From NCBI RefSeq assembly GCF_900105585.1, contig NZ_FNRT01000002.1, forward strand, positions 3,968,001 to 4,032,000: a stretch of DNA of 64,000 bases, written 5' to 3'. The notes beneath the pieces were generated by a model. That model saw only the letters and a list, made by a program, of their open reading frames with translations. It had not been told where the DNA came from and searched no databases. Below, in pieces: positions 8,170-15,572 of the stretch. Numbering within the stretch: position 1 is the stretch's first letter; each line of letters starts with the position of its first letter. The stretch comes from Nocardioides exalbidus. GTDB lineage: Bacteria > Actinomycetota > Actinomycetes > Propionibacteriales > Nocardioidaceae. The position numbers and the translations under genes were made by a program.

Positions 8170-8184
8170 GTAACTCTGAGTTAC
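8170..8184. promoter_or_regulatory. Perfect dyad GTAACTC-T-GAGTTAC, candidate operator
   Basis: A 15-base perfect inverted repeat (7-base arms, central T) between the divergent dehydrogenase pair (start 8160, minus) and deformylase (start 8249, plus). Size, symmetry and position next to fatty-acid genes fit a TetR-family acyl-CoA-responsive repressor site. No regulator gene lies next to it in this window. Confidence 0.55.
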
Positions 8185-8248
8185 ACCTTTGGCCAGCGCC
8201 CTCCCCGTGGTGCGTGTCACGCGTGCCCCTCTCGTTAGGATCCTGCGC

Positions 8249-8845
8249 ATGCCCGACGACGAGACGACCGCCCCACTCGCACCGCACGGCCCTCTCCCCG
8301 AGGGTGGCACGGTGCGCGCGATCACGCGGTGGGGCACGCCCGTCATGCACCGCCCGCAGGAGCTCGTGACGTCCTACGACGACGCGCTCGCGGCGCTGGC
8401 CGCCGACATGGTGGCGACGATGTACGCCGCCGACGGCGTGGGCCTGGCCGCCTGCCAGGTCGGCGAGGACGTTGCGATGTTCGTCTTCGACTGCCCCGAC
8501 GACGAGGGCCGGCGCACGGTCGGCGTCGTGTGCAACCCGGTCCTCACGCTCCCCGAGGGCAACGACCGGCACCTCGACGACGACGACGAGGGCTGCCTGT
8601 CCTTCCCCGGCTCCTTCGAGCCCTGCGCCCGTCCCGACTGGGCGCGGGTCGACGGCTTCGGCCTCGACGGCGAGCCGGTGACCTTCGAGGGCGACGGGCT
8701 GCTCGCGCGATGCCTCCAGCACGAGACCGACCACACGCTCGGCACGGTCTTCGGCGACCGGCTCTCGACGAAGTCGCGCAAGAAGCTCGGCAAGAAGCAC
8801 GACGCCGAGGCGGAGAACTACCCGCTGACCTGGCCCGCCTCGTGA
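8249..8845 (+). CDS. def: Peptide deformylase
   Basis: 198 residues from ATG 8249. It removes the formyl group from the N-terminal Met of nascent proteins. All three metal-site motifs are present: GVGLAACQVG (motif 1), EGCLSFPG (motif 2, Cys ligand) and QHETDH (motif 3, two His ligands and the catalytic Glu). The C-terminus has a basic run (KSRKKLGKKHDAEAE). The first 20 residues (MPDDETTAPLAPHGPLPEGG) are a polar extension compared with short deformylases. Its stop overlaps the GTG of the next gene by 4 bases (GTGA), so an RNA methyltransferase is coupled to it. Confidence 0.92.
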   Translation: MPDDETTAPLAPHGPLPEGGTVRAITRWGTPVMHRPQELVTSYDDALAALAADMVATMYAADGVGLAACQVGEDVAMFVFDCPDDEGRRTVGVVCNPVLTLPEGNDRHLDDDDEGCLSFPGSFEPCARPDWARVDGFGLDGEPVTFEGDGLLARCLQHETDHTLGTVFGDRLSTKSRKKLGKKHDAEAENYPLTWPAS

Positions 8846-9636
8846 CCGACCTCCGGATCACCCGGGAGAACGCCCGCTTCCAGCAGTGGGAGGCGCTCCT
8901 GACCAACCGCTCCAAGCGCCACCGCAACCGCGAGCTCCTGGTCCAAGGCGTCCGTCCGATCACCCGGGCGGTCGAGGAGGGCTGGACCGTGCGCGCGCTG
9001 CTCCGTGCCGACGGCGCGACCTCGGCGTGGGCCGACGACCTGTGGGCGAGGACCGACGCCGAGCGGGTCGTCCTCTCCCCGGAGCTCCACGCGCGGCTCA
9101 GCGGCAAGGAGGACGGCGCCGAGCTTACCGCCGTGGTCGAGATGCCCGAGGACGGCGTCGAGCGGCTCGGCGACTCGCGCCGGCCGCACGGGCCCGTCGT
9201 GGTCTTCGACCGGCCGACCAGCCCCGGCAACATCGGCACCCTCGCCCGCTCCGCCGACGCCTTCGGCGCCTCGGCCCTCGTCATCACCGGCCACGCCGCC
9301 GACCCCTACGACCCGCAGGCCGTCCGCGCCAGCACGGGCTCCCTCTTCGCCCTGACCGTCCTCCGCGTGCCCGGCCACGGTCCCGTTGTCGAGTGGGCCC
9401 ACGCCCACGGCTACCGCATCGTCGGGACCGACGAGGAGGGCAGCGCACTCTCCGACGTCGACCTCACCGGGCGCGTCGTGCTCCTCGTCGGCAACGAGAC
9501 CACCGGTCTCTCCGCCGGCTGGCGCCAAGCCTGCGACGACGTCGCGAGCATCCCGATGACGGGCACCGCGTCGTCGCTCAACGCCGCCGTGGCCGGCTCG
9601 ATCGTCCTGCACGAGGCCCTGCGCCAGCGCGGCTGA
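8842..9636 (+). CDS. TrmH/SpoU-family RNA 2'-O-methyltransferase
   Basis: 264 residues from GTG 8842. The N-terminal substrate-binding part (RNRELLVQGVRPITRAVEEG) is followed by the three SPOUT knot motifs: DRPTSPGNIGTLARSADAFG, VVLLVGNETTGLS and IPMTGTASSLNAAVAGSIVL. Such enzymes use S-adenosylmethionine to methylate ribose 2'-OH in rRNA or tRNA; the exact nucleotide cannot be assigned. It is translated from a start that overlaps the deformylase stop. A second, different SpoU protein is encoded on the other strand 700 bases downstream. Confidence 0.85.
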   Translation: MTDLRITRENARFQQWEALLTNRSKRHRNRELLVQGVRPITRAVEEGWTVRALLRADGATSAWADDLWARTDAERVVLSPELHARLSGKEDGAELTAVVEMPEDGVERLGDSRRPHGPVVVFDRPTSPGNIGTLARSADAFGASALVITGHAADPYDPQAVRASTGSLFALTVLRVPGHGPVVEWAHAHGYRIVGTDEEGSALSDVDLTGRVVLLVGNETTGLSAGWRQACDDVASIPMTGTASSLNAAVAGSIVLHEALRQRG

Positions 9637-9718
9637 GCACTCGGGGCTTGGGCGGGGTTGCTACTACTTCTCCTGACGTCCGCAGACCGAACGCCGAAGC
9701 ACCCAGGGAGAACGACTC

Positions 9719-10354
9719 GTGGAAGCCGTGCTCGACTGGCTCGTCCTCGTCATGCGCACGATCGGCTCGCCGGGCGTGGGCCTGGCGACCGCGCTGGAGA
9801 CCGTGTTCCCGCCGATCCCGAGCGAGCTGGTCCTCCCGCTGTCCGGCTACACGGCCAGCCAGGGCCACTACAGCGTCGTGGCGGCGATCGCGTGGGCGAC
9901 CGCGGGCTCGCTGATCGGCGCCCTGGTGCTCTACTGGCTCGGCGCCGCGTGGGGCCTCGAGCGCCTGTGCCGCCTGGCCGACCGGATCCCGCTCATGCAC
10001 GCCGACGACGTACGCCGCGCGGTGGAGTGGTTCCGCCGCCACGGCCGCGCCGCGGTCTTCTTCGGCCGGCTCGTGCCGGGCGTGCGGAGCCTGGTGTCGA
10101 TCCCGGCCGGCGTCGACCGGATGCCGCTCGCGACCTTCTGCGCCTACACCACCGCGGGCAGCCTGGCCTGGAACGCGGCGCTGGTCCTCGCCGGCTACGA
10201 GCTCGGCGAGCAGTGGCACCTCGTCGAGGCGTACGTCGGCCCCGCCAGCAACGTCGTCTACGTGCTCGTCGCGGTGGTGGTCGTGGTGGTCGCCGCCCGC
10301 AGGCTGCGGCACCGGCTCAGCGGCGAGCCGCCGCGTAGCACGCCACCGCAGTAG
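9719..10354 (+). CDS. DedA-family membrane protein
   Basis: 211 residues from GTG 9719 with GGGAG 8 bases upstream. DedA hallmarks: ETVFPPIPSELVLPLSGY near residues 27-44, then GRLVPGVRSLVSIPAG with the conserved Arg residues and ending in a basic tail. Several hydrophobic helices are visible including a Val-only stretch near residue 185. DedA proteins are implicated in lipid (undecaprenyl phosphate, phospholipid) transport across the membrane. Its last 38 bases overlap the convergent RNA methyltransferase gene, so the two messages have complementary 3' ends. Confidence 0.85.
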   Translation: MEAVLDWLVLVMRTIGSPGVGLATALETVFPPIPSELVLPLSGYTASQGHYSVVAAIAWATAGSLIGALVLYWLGAAWGLERLCRLADRIPLMHADDVRRAVEWFRRHGRAAVFFGRLVPGVRSLVSIPAGVDRMPLATFCAYTTAGSLAWNAALVLAGYELGEQWHLVEAYVGPASNVVYVLVAVVVVVVAARRLRHRLSGEPPRSTPPQ

Positions 10355-11120
10355 CCGCGGCGACGTTGAGGGAGTCGATGCCGGCCCGCATCGGGATGAT
10401 CGCCCGCCGGTCGGCCGACCCCTCCCAGCGCGCCGAGAGCCCGTGGCCCTCGGAGCCGAGCACCAGCGCGAGCCGGTCGACGCCGTCGACGGCCTCCTCG
10501 ATCGGCGTCGAGTCCTCGGCCAGGGTCAGCGCGACCGTCGTGAAGCCGCGGCGCGACAGGTCCGGCAGGGCGTCGTACCAGTCGGGCAGCCGGGTCCACG
10601 GCGTGGAGAACACCGCCCCCATGCCGACCTTGATCGAGCGGCGGTAGAGCGGGTCCGCGCAGCGCGGCGCGAGGAGCACGGCGTCGAACCCGAGCGCGGC
10701 TCCGGAGCGGAAGATCGCCCCGACGTTGGTGTGGTCGACGAGGTCCTCCAGCACGAGGACGGAGCGTGACCCTGCGAGGACGTCGTCGACGCTCGCGAGC
10801 GGGTGGCGCCGCAGCGAGGCGAGGGCGCCACGGTGGACGTGGAATCCCGTGACCTGCTCGATGAGCGCCTCGGGCAGGACGTAGACCGGGGCGTCGCTCC
10901 CCGCGAGCACGTCGTCGAGGCTCTCCAGCCACCGCGGCGCCATCAGGAAGGAGCGGGCGTCGAACCCGCCCTCGAGCGCGCGGCGCACGACCTTCTCCCC
11001 CTCGGCGAGGAACAGGCCGTGCTCGGCCTCGAAGCTCTTGCGGAGCTCGACGTCGCGCAGGTCGCGGTAGTCGGCCAGCCGCGGGTCGGCCGGGTCGGTG
11101 AGCGCGACGACCTCAGCCAC
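10317..11120 (-). CDS. TrmH/SpoU-family RNA methyltransferase
   Basis: 267 residues from GTG 11120. N-terminal substrate domain (KSFEAEHGLFLAEGEKVVRR) and SPOUT motifs LEDLVDHTNVGAIFRSGAAL, LALVLGSEGHGLSARWE and IPMRAGIDSLNVAAATAVA. It resembles the TsnR-like actinobacterial branch rather than the gene at 8842. The start overlaps the stop of the upstream siroheme synthase gene by 8 bases, so it is probably coupled to it. The 3' end overlaps DedA. Target RNA position is unknown. Confidence 0.85.
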   Translation of the reverse strand: MAEVVALTDPADPRLADYRDLRDVELRKSFEAEHGLFLAEGEKVVRRALEGGFDARSFLMAPRWLESLDDVLAGSDAPVYVLPEALIEQVTGFHVHRGALASLRRHPLASVDDVLAGSRSVLVLEDLVDHTNVGAIFRSGAALGFDAVLLAPRCADPLYRRSIKVGMGAVFSTPWTRLPDWYDALPDLSRRGFTTVALTLAEDSTPIEEAVDGVDRLALVLGSEGHGLSARWEGSADRRAIIPMRAGIDSLNVAAATAVACYAAARR

Positions 11121-12402
11121 GCGCCCGCTCGCGGCTCGGGGCCGGGTAGCGCTCCGGGCGCGCTACCGCCACCACGTCGCCGACCACGATGATCGCCGGC
11201 GGGACGACCTCGTGGGTGCGCAGGTCGTCGGCGAGCGTCCCCAGGGTGCTCAGCACGACGCGCTCGGTCGGCATCGTGCCGTCCACGATCACGGCGACCG
11301 GGGTGCCCGCGCCGCGACCGTGCTCGACGAGGGTCGCGGCGATCGCCGGGGCGTTGTCGACGGCCATGAGGAAGACCAGCGTGCCGCGCAGGCCGGCGAG
11401 GGACTCCCACTGCACGAGCGAGTCGGGGTGCCCCGGCGGGATGTGCCCGGAGATGACGGTGAACTCGTGCGCCACGCCGCGGTGGGTGACGGGGATCCCG
11501 ACGAGTGCGGGCACCGAGATGGCGGACGTGAGGCCGGGTACGACGGTGACGGGCACGTCGGCGGCCGCGCAGGCCAGCAGCTCCTCGAAGCCGCGGCCGA
11601 AGACGAAGTTGTCGCCGCCCTTGAACCGGACCACGCGCTTGCCCGCGCGGGCGCGATCGATGATCACCTCGTTGATGTGGTCCTGGGAGGCCGACCGCCC
11701 GCGGGGCAGCTTGGCGACGTCGATCAGCTCGACGTCGGGTCCGAGCTCGTCGAGGAGCTCACGCGGGGCGAGCCGATCGGCGACGACCACGTCGGCGGAG
11801 GCGAAGGCATGGCGCGCTGCGACCGTGACCAGCTCGGGGTCACCCGGTCCCCCGCCGACCAGCACCACACCGGGGCTGCGGTCCAGGGCGTCGGAGGCCG
11901 TGAGCTGGCCATCACGCAGCGCGGTGACGATGTCGTCGCGCAGCGCGGCGGACTTGCGCGGCTCGCGGTTGCCGAGCACGCCGATCGTGACGCTCCCGTG
12001 GTGGCCCACGGCGGGGGTCCACGCGGTGCCCCCGAGCGCGTCGTCGGCACGGACGCAGAAGGTGTGCCGCGCCTCGGCGGCGACGGCGACGCGGGCGTTC
12101 ACCTCGGCGTCGTCCGTGGCCGCGACGACGTACCAGGCGCCGTCGAGGTCGGTCTCGACGAAGTCGCGGAGCACGAGGTCGAGCTCGCCGCCCATGCCCT
12201 CGAGCGCGGGCGTCACCTCGGGGCTCACCAGCGTCACCGCCGCTCCAGCGCCGATGAGGGCCGGCACGCGGCGCTGGGCGACGTGCCCGCCGCCGACCAC
12301 CACGACCTTCCTCCCGGTCAGCACCAGCCCGGCGAGGTAGGGATGGTGGTCTGCCTCGTGGGGGAGGTCGTCGGCCGCGTCGTGCGGGCTGGCGGTGCGC
12401 AT
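11113..12402 (-). CDS. cobA: Bifunctional siroheme synthase / uroporphyrinogen-III C-methyltransferase
   Basis: 429 residues from start 12402. The N-terminal part (VVVVGGGHVAQRRVPALI near residue 33) is the NAD-dependent precorrin-2 dehydrogenase/ferrochelatase module. From about residue 178 the SAM-dependent uroporphyrinogen-III methyltransferase begins (VVLVGGGPGDPELVT, then RFKGGDNFVFGRGFEE and VVPGLTSAISVPA). Together they make siroheme for sulfite or nitrite reductases, or precorrin-2 for cobalamin. Domain order equals CysG. The downstream RNA methyltransferase start overlaps by 8 bases. The gene is divergent from the PEBP gene with a 50-base gap, so both promoters must lie there. Confidence 0.9.
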   Translation of the reverse strand: MRTASPHDAADDLPHEADHHPYLAGLVLTGRKVVVVGGGHVAQRRVPALIGAGAAVTLVSPEVTPALEGMGGELDLVLRDFVETDLDGAWYVVAATDDAEVNARVAVAAEARHTFCVRADDALGGTAWTPAVGHHGSVTIGVLGNREPRKSAALRDDIVTALRDGQLTASDALDRSPGVVLVGGGPGDPELVTVAARHAFASADVVVADRLAPRELLDELGPDVELIDVAKLPRGRSASQDHINEVIIDRARAGKRVVRFKGGDNFVFGRGFEELLACAAADVPVTVVPGLTSAISVPALVGIPVTHRGVAHEFTVISGHIPPGHPDSLVQWESLAGLRGTLVFLMAVDNAPAIAATLVEHGRGAGTPVAVIVDGTMPTERVVLSTLGTLADDLRTHEVVPPAIIVVGDVVAVARPERYPAPSRERARG

Positions 12403-12452
12403 CCGGACATTCTCCCTGTCCGGCTCGTGGGGTCGGTGGCTAGGTTCGGGAT

Positions 12453-12974
12453 ATGAGCCTCGAACGCCCCGTGACCCCGAATCCCTACGACCTCCTCCCG
12501 GCGACCGCCTCCTTCACGGTCACCAGCGACGACGTCACCGACGGACAGCCCCTGAAGGACGACCAGGTGGCCGACCTCGGCAACACGTCGCCGCAGCTGA
12601 GCTGGTCGGGCGCCCCGGAGGGGACGAAGTCCTACGTCGTCACCTGCTTCGACCCCGACGCCCCGACGCCGAGCGGGTTCTGGCACTGGTGCCTCGTCGA
12701 CATCCCCGCCGACGTCACCTCGCTCGACACCGGCGCGGCGGCAGGAGAGCTCCCCGGCAAGGCCTTCCACGTCCGCAACGACGGCGGTGAGGCCGGCTTC
12801 ACGGGCGCCGCTCCGCCCGAGGGCGACCAGGTGCACCGCTACTTCTTCGTGGTGCACGCGGTGCAGGAGGAGAGCCTCGGGGTCGACGACTCCGTCTCCA
12901 ACGCGGTCGTCTCGTTCAACCTCGCGTTCAAGACGCTCGGCCGCGCCATCGTGCACGGCACCTATGCCCACTGA
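12453..12974 (+). CDS. YbhB/YbcL-type PEBP (Raf kinase inhibitor-like) protein
   Basis: 173 residues from ATG 12453. The PEBP signature is complete: SPQLSWSGAPEGTKSYVVTC, then DPDAPTPSGFWHW (anion-pocket residues) and the HRYFFVVHAV segment. No signal peptide, so it is cytoplasmic. Bacterial members bind small anionic ligands; their physiological role is unclear. The gene is monocistronic and is followed by a strong hairpin terminator at 13043-13091. Confidence 0.88.
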   Translation: MSLERPVTPNPYDLLPATASFTVTSDDVTDGQPLKDDQVADLGNTSPQLSWSGAPEGTKSYVVTCFDPDAPTPSGFWHWCLVDIPADVTSLDTGAAAGELPGKAFHVRNDGGEAGFTGAAPPEGDQVHRYFFVVHAVQEESLGVDDSVSNAVVSFNLAFKTLGRAIVHGTYAH

Positions 12975-13042
12975 CATCCGGCGCTGACGCCTCGCGCTGA
13001 CTCGCCAACACTGCGTGCTCCCCGCCCCTGAGGGGCGGTCAG

Positions 13043-13091
13043 GAGGCCCGGTGGTCGGACCCTCGCGGTCCAGACCATCGGGCCTCTTTTT
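13043..13091 (+). terminator. Intrinsic terminator after the PEBP gene
   Basis: GAGGCCCGGTGGTC and GGACC pair with GGTCC and GACCATCGGGCCTC around CTCGC, with one G.U pair and one bulge, followed by TTTTT (13087-13091). It is the best classical Rho-independent terminator in the window. Confidence 0.85.
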
Positions 13092-13199
13092 CTGCGTTTC
13101 GCCCACGCAGAAACCGTCAAGCCGTTTTGATCTGAACTCGACACTCACGCAGAGCCCGTCATGAAACTTGATGGTCTTCGCGGCGTGTCGAGGCAGCAA

Positions 13200-13225
13200 G
13201 GGGCGAGAAGTCGACTTTTCGCCCC
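13200..13225. promoter_or_regulatory. 26-base dyad in the CAP-gene leader
   Basis: GGGGCGAGAAGTC is followed directly by GACTTTTCGCCCC; the arms are complementary at 12 of 13 positions, the exception being a G.T pair. As DNA it is a candidate operator; as RNA it is a strong hairpin about 100 bases before the GTG start of the secreted CAP protein. Confidence 0.5.
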
Positions 13226-13326
13226 CTCGGAACGTATCTTCTCTAAGATATCGACAAGGTTTCATCAAGACTGCATCAGCGTCGCAGCAACTCGAAGCGT
13301 CCCCCACCCCCTCAGAGGACCTCACC

Positions 13327-13842
13327 GTGCGCCACCCCCGCCCCCTCGCACTCCTGGCATCGGCCCTCGTCGCCGCCGGCGTGCTGTGCGGCGTGCCGGC
13401 CTCGGCGGACGCGGTGACCTGGTCCGTTCCGGCCAGCGTCGTGGTCAAGGACGCCGGCGACATGACCAACGAGGACCTCGAGAACACCCTCATGGTCGAG
13501 ATCAACCAGGCGCGCGTGGCCAACGGCCTGCGCAAGATCTGGAACTTCGACTCCTGCACCGACCGGCTGGCCGAGCTGTGGGGCTCCCGCATCGCGCGCA
13601 CCGGCCTCTTCGAGCACCGCGACCAGAACGAGGTCATCAAGCGCTGCGACAACTCCTGGGCCGGCGAGACCCTGGTGCGCGGCGAGGGCCTGACCCCCGA
13701 CCAGATGGTCGCGCTGTGGCTCGACTCCCCCGGCCACCGCGAGATCCTGCTCAGCCCGCGCGCCAAGCGCGCCGGCGTCGCGATCACCGAGGACTCCTCC
13801 GGCCGCGTCATCGGCGTGGTCAACCTGGTGCGCCACAGCTGA
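13327..13842 (+). CDS. Secreted CAP-domain protein
   Basis: 171 residues from GTG 13327 (VRHPRPLALLASALVAAG), which begins a signal peptide with cleavage likely after VPASADA near residue 32. The mature part is a CAP/SCP domain: NTLMVEINQARVANGLRKI, ARTGLFEHRD, WAGETLVRGEG and ALWLDSPGHREILLSP, with the last motif highly typical. Bacterial CAP proteins are exported and of uncertain activity (ligand binding, possibly wall-associated). Two Cys residues (near FDSCTDR and IKRCDNSW) could form a disulfide. A frame extends further upstream but the signal peptide fixes this start. A hairpin follows at 13895-13929. Confidence 0.85.
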   Translation: MRHPRPLALLASALVAAGVLCGVPASADAVTWSVPASVVVKDAGDMTNEDLENTLMVEINQARVANGLRKIWNFDSCTDRLAELWGSRIARTGLFEHRDQNEVIKRCDNSWAGETLVRGEGLTPDQMVALWLDSPGHREILLSPRAKRAGVAITEDSSGRVIGVVNLVRHS

Positions 13843-13894
13843 CGCAGCACCGGCACGGAGCAGCCGCGTGCACGCGGCCCCACTGATGTGAGAC

Positions 13895-13929
13895 GATCCC
13901 CGGCCCCCTCGTGGGTGGGCCCGGGGATC
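13895..13929. terminator. Hairpin between CAP gene and ABC operon
   Basis: GATCCCCGG (13895-13903) and CCGGGGATC (13921-13929) pair perfectly, and flanking TGAGA/TCTCA can extend the stem. No T run follows. It can terminate CAP transcription or sit in the leader of the downstream ABC operon, whose start is 22 bases away. Confidence 0.5.
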
Positions 13930-13950
13930 GATCTCATGTGAGGAGCTGTG

Positions 13951-14766
13951 GTGCCGAGGGGGTGGGGGACGCTGCACGTCGCGATCGCGACTCGTGCCTT
14001 CCGTCGCTACTCCACCTACCGCGCCGCGACGCTCGCCGGGATCTTCACGAACTCGGTCTTCGGGATCATCTACTCCTTCGCCTACCTCGCGCTCTGGGAG
14101 GCCAACCCCACGGCCGGCGGGTACGACGCCCAGGACGCCGTCACCTACGTCTGGCTCGGGCAGGCACTGCTGATGACCGTCGCGCTGTGGGGTGGTGGCA
14201 CGACCGACGACCTCGCCGAGCGGATCCGCACCGGCGACGTGGCGATCGACCTCTACCGACCCGTCGGCCTCGTCGGGTGGTACCTCGCCAGCGACCTGGG
14301 GCGAGCGGCGTACCACCTCCTCACCCGCGGGCTGGGCCCGACGGTCATCGGCCTCGTCGTGTTCGACATCGCGCTGCCGACCTCGCCGGTGGCCGCGCTC
14401 GCGTTCGCCGTCTCGCTCGTGCTCGCCGTGGTGGTCAGCTTCACGATCCGCTTCCTCGTCGCCAGCACCGCCTTCTGGCTGCTCGACCAGTCCGGCGTGA
14501 AGGTGATGAGCGGCGCGTTCGCGATCTTCTTCAGCGGGATGATGTTGCCGCTCGTGCTCTTCCCCGGGTGGCTCGGGACCCTCGCCAGGGCGCTGCCGTG
14601 GGCGTCCTACGTCCAGGTCCCCGCCGACGTCTGGCTCGGCAAGCACACCGGGGCGGACCTCCTCGCCGCGCTCGGCTTCCAGCTGTTCTGGGCGGTCGTC
14701 CTGCTCGGGGCCTGCCAGGTCGTGCTGCGCCTGGCCACCCGCAAGGTGGTGGTGCAGGGTGGCTAG
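13951..14766 (+). CDS. ABC-2 type transporter permease (DUF990-like)
   Basis: 271 residues. Two tandem GTG codons (13948, 13951) follow AGGAG at 13941-13945; I chose 13951 because 13948 leaves only 2 bases of spacing. About six hydrophobic helices are visible, with TYRAATLAGIFTNSVFGIIY near the N-terminus and SGMMLPLVLFPGWL late in the protein. This is the paired-permease family found with a dedicated ATPase (COG4587/COG3694 type), usually annotated as an uncharacterised export system. It is the first of three overlapping genes. Confidence 0.8.
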   Translation: MPRGWGTLHVAIATRAFRRYSTYRAATLAGIFTNSVFGIIYSFAYLALWEANPTAGGYDAQDAVTYVWLGQALLMTVALWGGGTTDDLAERIRTGDVAIDLYRPVGLVGWYLASDLGRAAYHLLTRGLGPTVIGLVVFDIALPTSPVAALAFAVSLVLAVVVSFTIRFLVASTAFWLLDQSGVKVMSGAFAIFFSGMMLPLVLFPGWLGTLARALPWASYVQVPADVWLGKHTGADLLAALGFQLFWAVVLLGACQVVLRLATRKVVVQGG

Positions 14767-15571
14767 CCCCACGCCCGCGGGCCACCTGCGCTCCTACGGC
14801 CAGATCGCGTGGCTCTGGATCCGCGCCGCGTGGCAGTACCCCACGTCGTTCGTGCTGCTCGCCGTCGGCAACGGGATGATCACCGGCCTCGACTTCGTGG
14901 GGCTCTGGATCATGTTCGCCCACCTCGACCGGCTGGCGGGGTTCTCCCTGCACGAGGTCGCCCTCCTCTACGGCAGCGCCTCGCTGGCCCTCGCCGTCGC
15001 CGACACCGCCATCGGCAGCGTCGAGCGGATCGGCACCTACATCCGCACCGGGCGGCTCGACCAGATGATGACCAAGCCGGTGCCGCTGCTCGTGCAGGTG
15101 TGCGCCGACCAGTTCACCCTGCGGCGGCTCGGCCGCCTCACCCAGGCCGGCGTGGTCTTCGGCTGGGCGTGCACCTACGTCGACTGGACCCCCCTCCGCG
15201 TGCTGGTCGCGGTCTCGATGCTCGTGGGCGGCGGGCTGGTCTTCTTCGGCCTCTTCGTGGGCTTCTCCTGCGTCCAGTTCTGGACGACCGACGCGACCGA
15301 GTTCGCCAACGCCTTCACCTACGGCGGCGCGACTGTCACGCAGTACCCGCTCGCGATCTTCCCGCGCGAGGTGCTCGTCGGCCTCACCTTCGTCATTCCC
15401 GTCGCCTTCGTGAACTGGTACCCGTGCCTGTTCCTCCTCGGTCGCGACGACCCGTCGGGGATGCCCGACGCCTTCCAGTTCGCCTCACCGCTCGCCGGCC
15501 TGCTCACGATGGCCGCCGCCCTGCTCGTGTGGCGCTCCGGCGTCCGCCACTACACCTCGACCGGGAGCTGA
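14759..15571 (+). CDS. ABC-2 type transporter permease, second subunit
   Basis: 270 residues from GTG 14759, overlapping the previous stop by 8 bases. The pattern is the same family as its neighbour but divergent: YGQIAWLWIRAAWQYPTSF, GSVERIGTYIRTGRLDQMM, and the C-terminal TVTQYPLAIFPREVLVGLTF. About six helices. The two permeases would form a heterodimeric channel with the ATPase encoded next. Substrate unknown. Confidence 0.8.
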   Translation: MASPTPAGHLRSYGQIAWLWIRAAWQYPTSFVLLAVGNGMITGLDFVGLWIMFAHLDRLAGFSLHEVALLYGSASLALAVADTAIGSVERIGTYIRTGRLDQMMTKPVPLLVQVCADQFTLRRLGRLTQAGVVFGWACTYVDWTPLRVLVAVSMLVGGGLVFFGLFVGFSCVQFWTTDATEFANAFTYGGATVTQYPLAIFPREVLVGLTFVIPVAFVNWYPCLFLLGRDDPSGMPDAFQFASPLAGLLTMAAALLVWRSGVRHYTSTGS

Positions 15572-15572
15572 C

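Larger units (their letters stand above)
12975..13326 (+). other. 352-base intergenic region with tandem hairpins and a CAP-gene leader
   Basis: No gene seen. In order it holds: a 7-bp hairpin CCGCCCC-TGA-GGGGCGG (13022-13038); the long terminator at 13043-13091; a perfect 8-bp hairpin TTTCTGCG/CGCAGAAA (13089-13113); a pair of mutually exclusive complementary segments ATGAAACTTGATG (13161-13173) and GTTTCATCAAG (about 13259-13269); and a near-perfect 26-base dyad at 13200-13225. The right half is clearly AT-richer than the coding neighbours and probably contains the promoter and untranslated leader of the CAP gene. Confidence 0.55.

Noticed and set aside
13043..13091. Riboswitch or attenuator reading of the hairpin after the PEBP gene
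   Set aside because: It directly ends in T5, and follows the PEBP stop without a downstream gene in range, so a plain terminator explains it.
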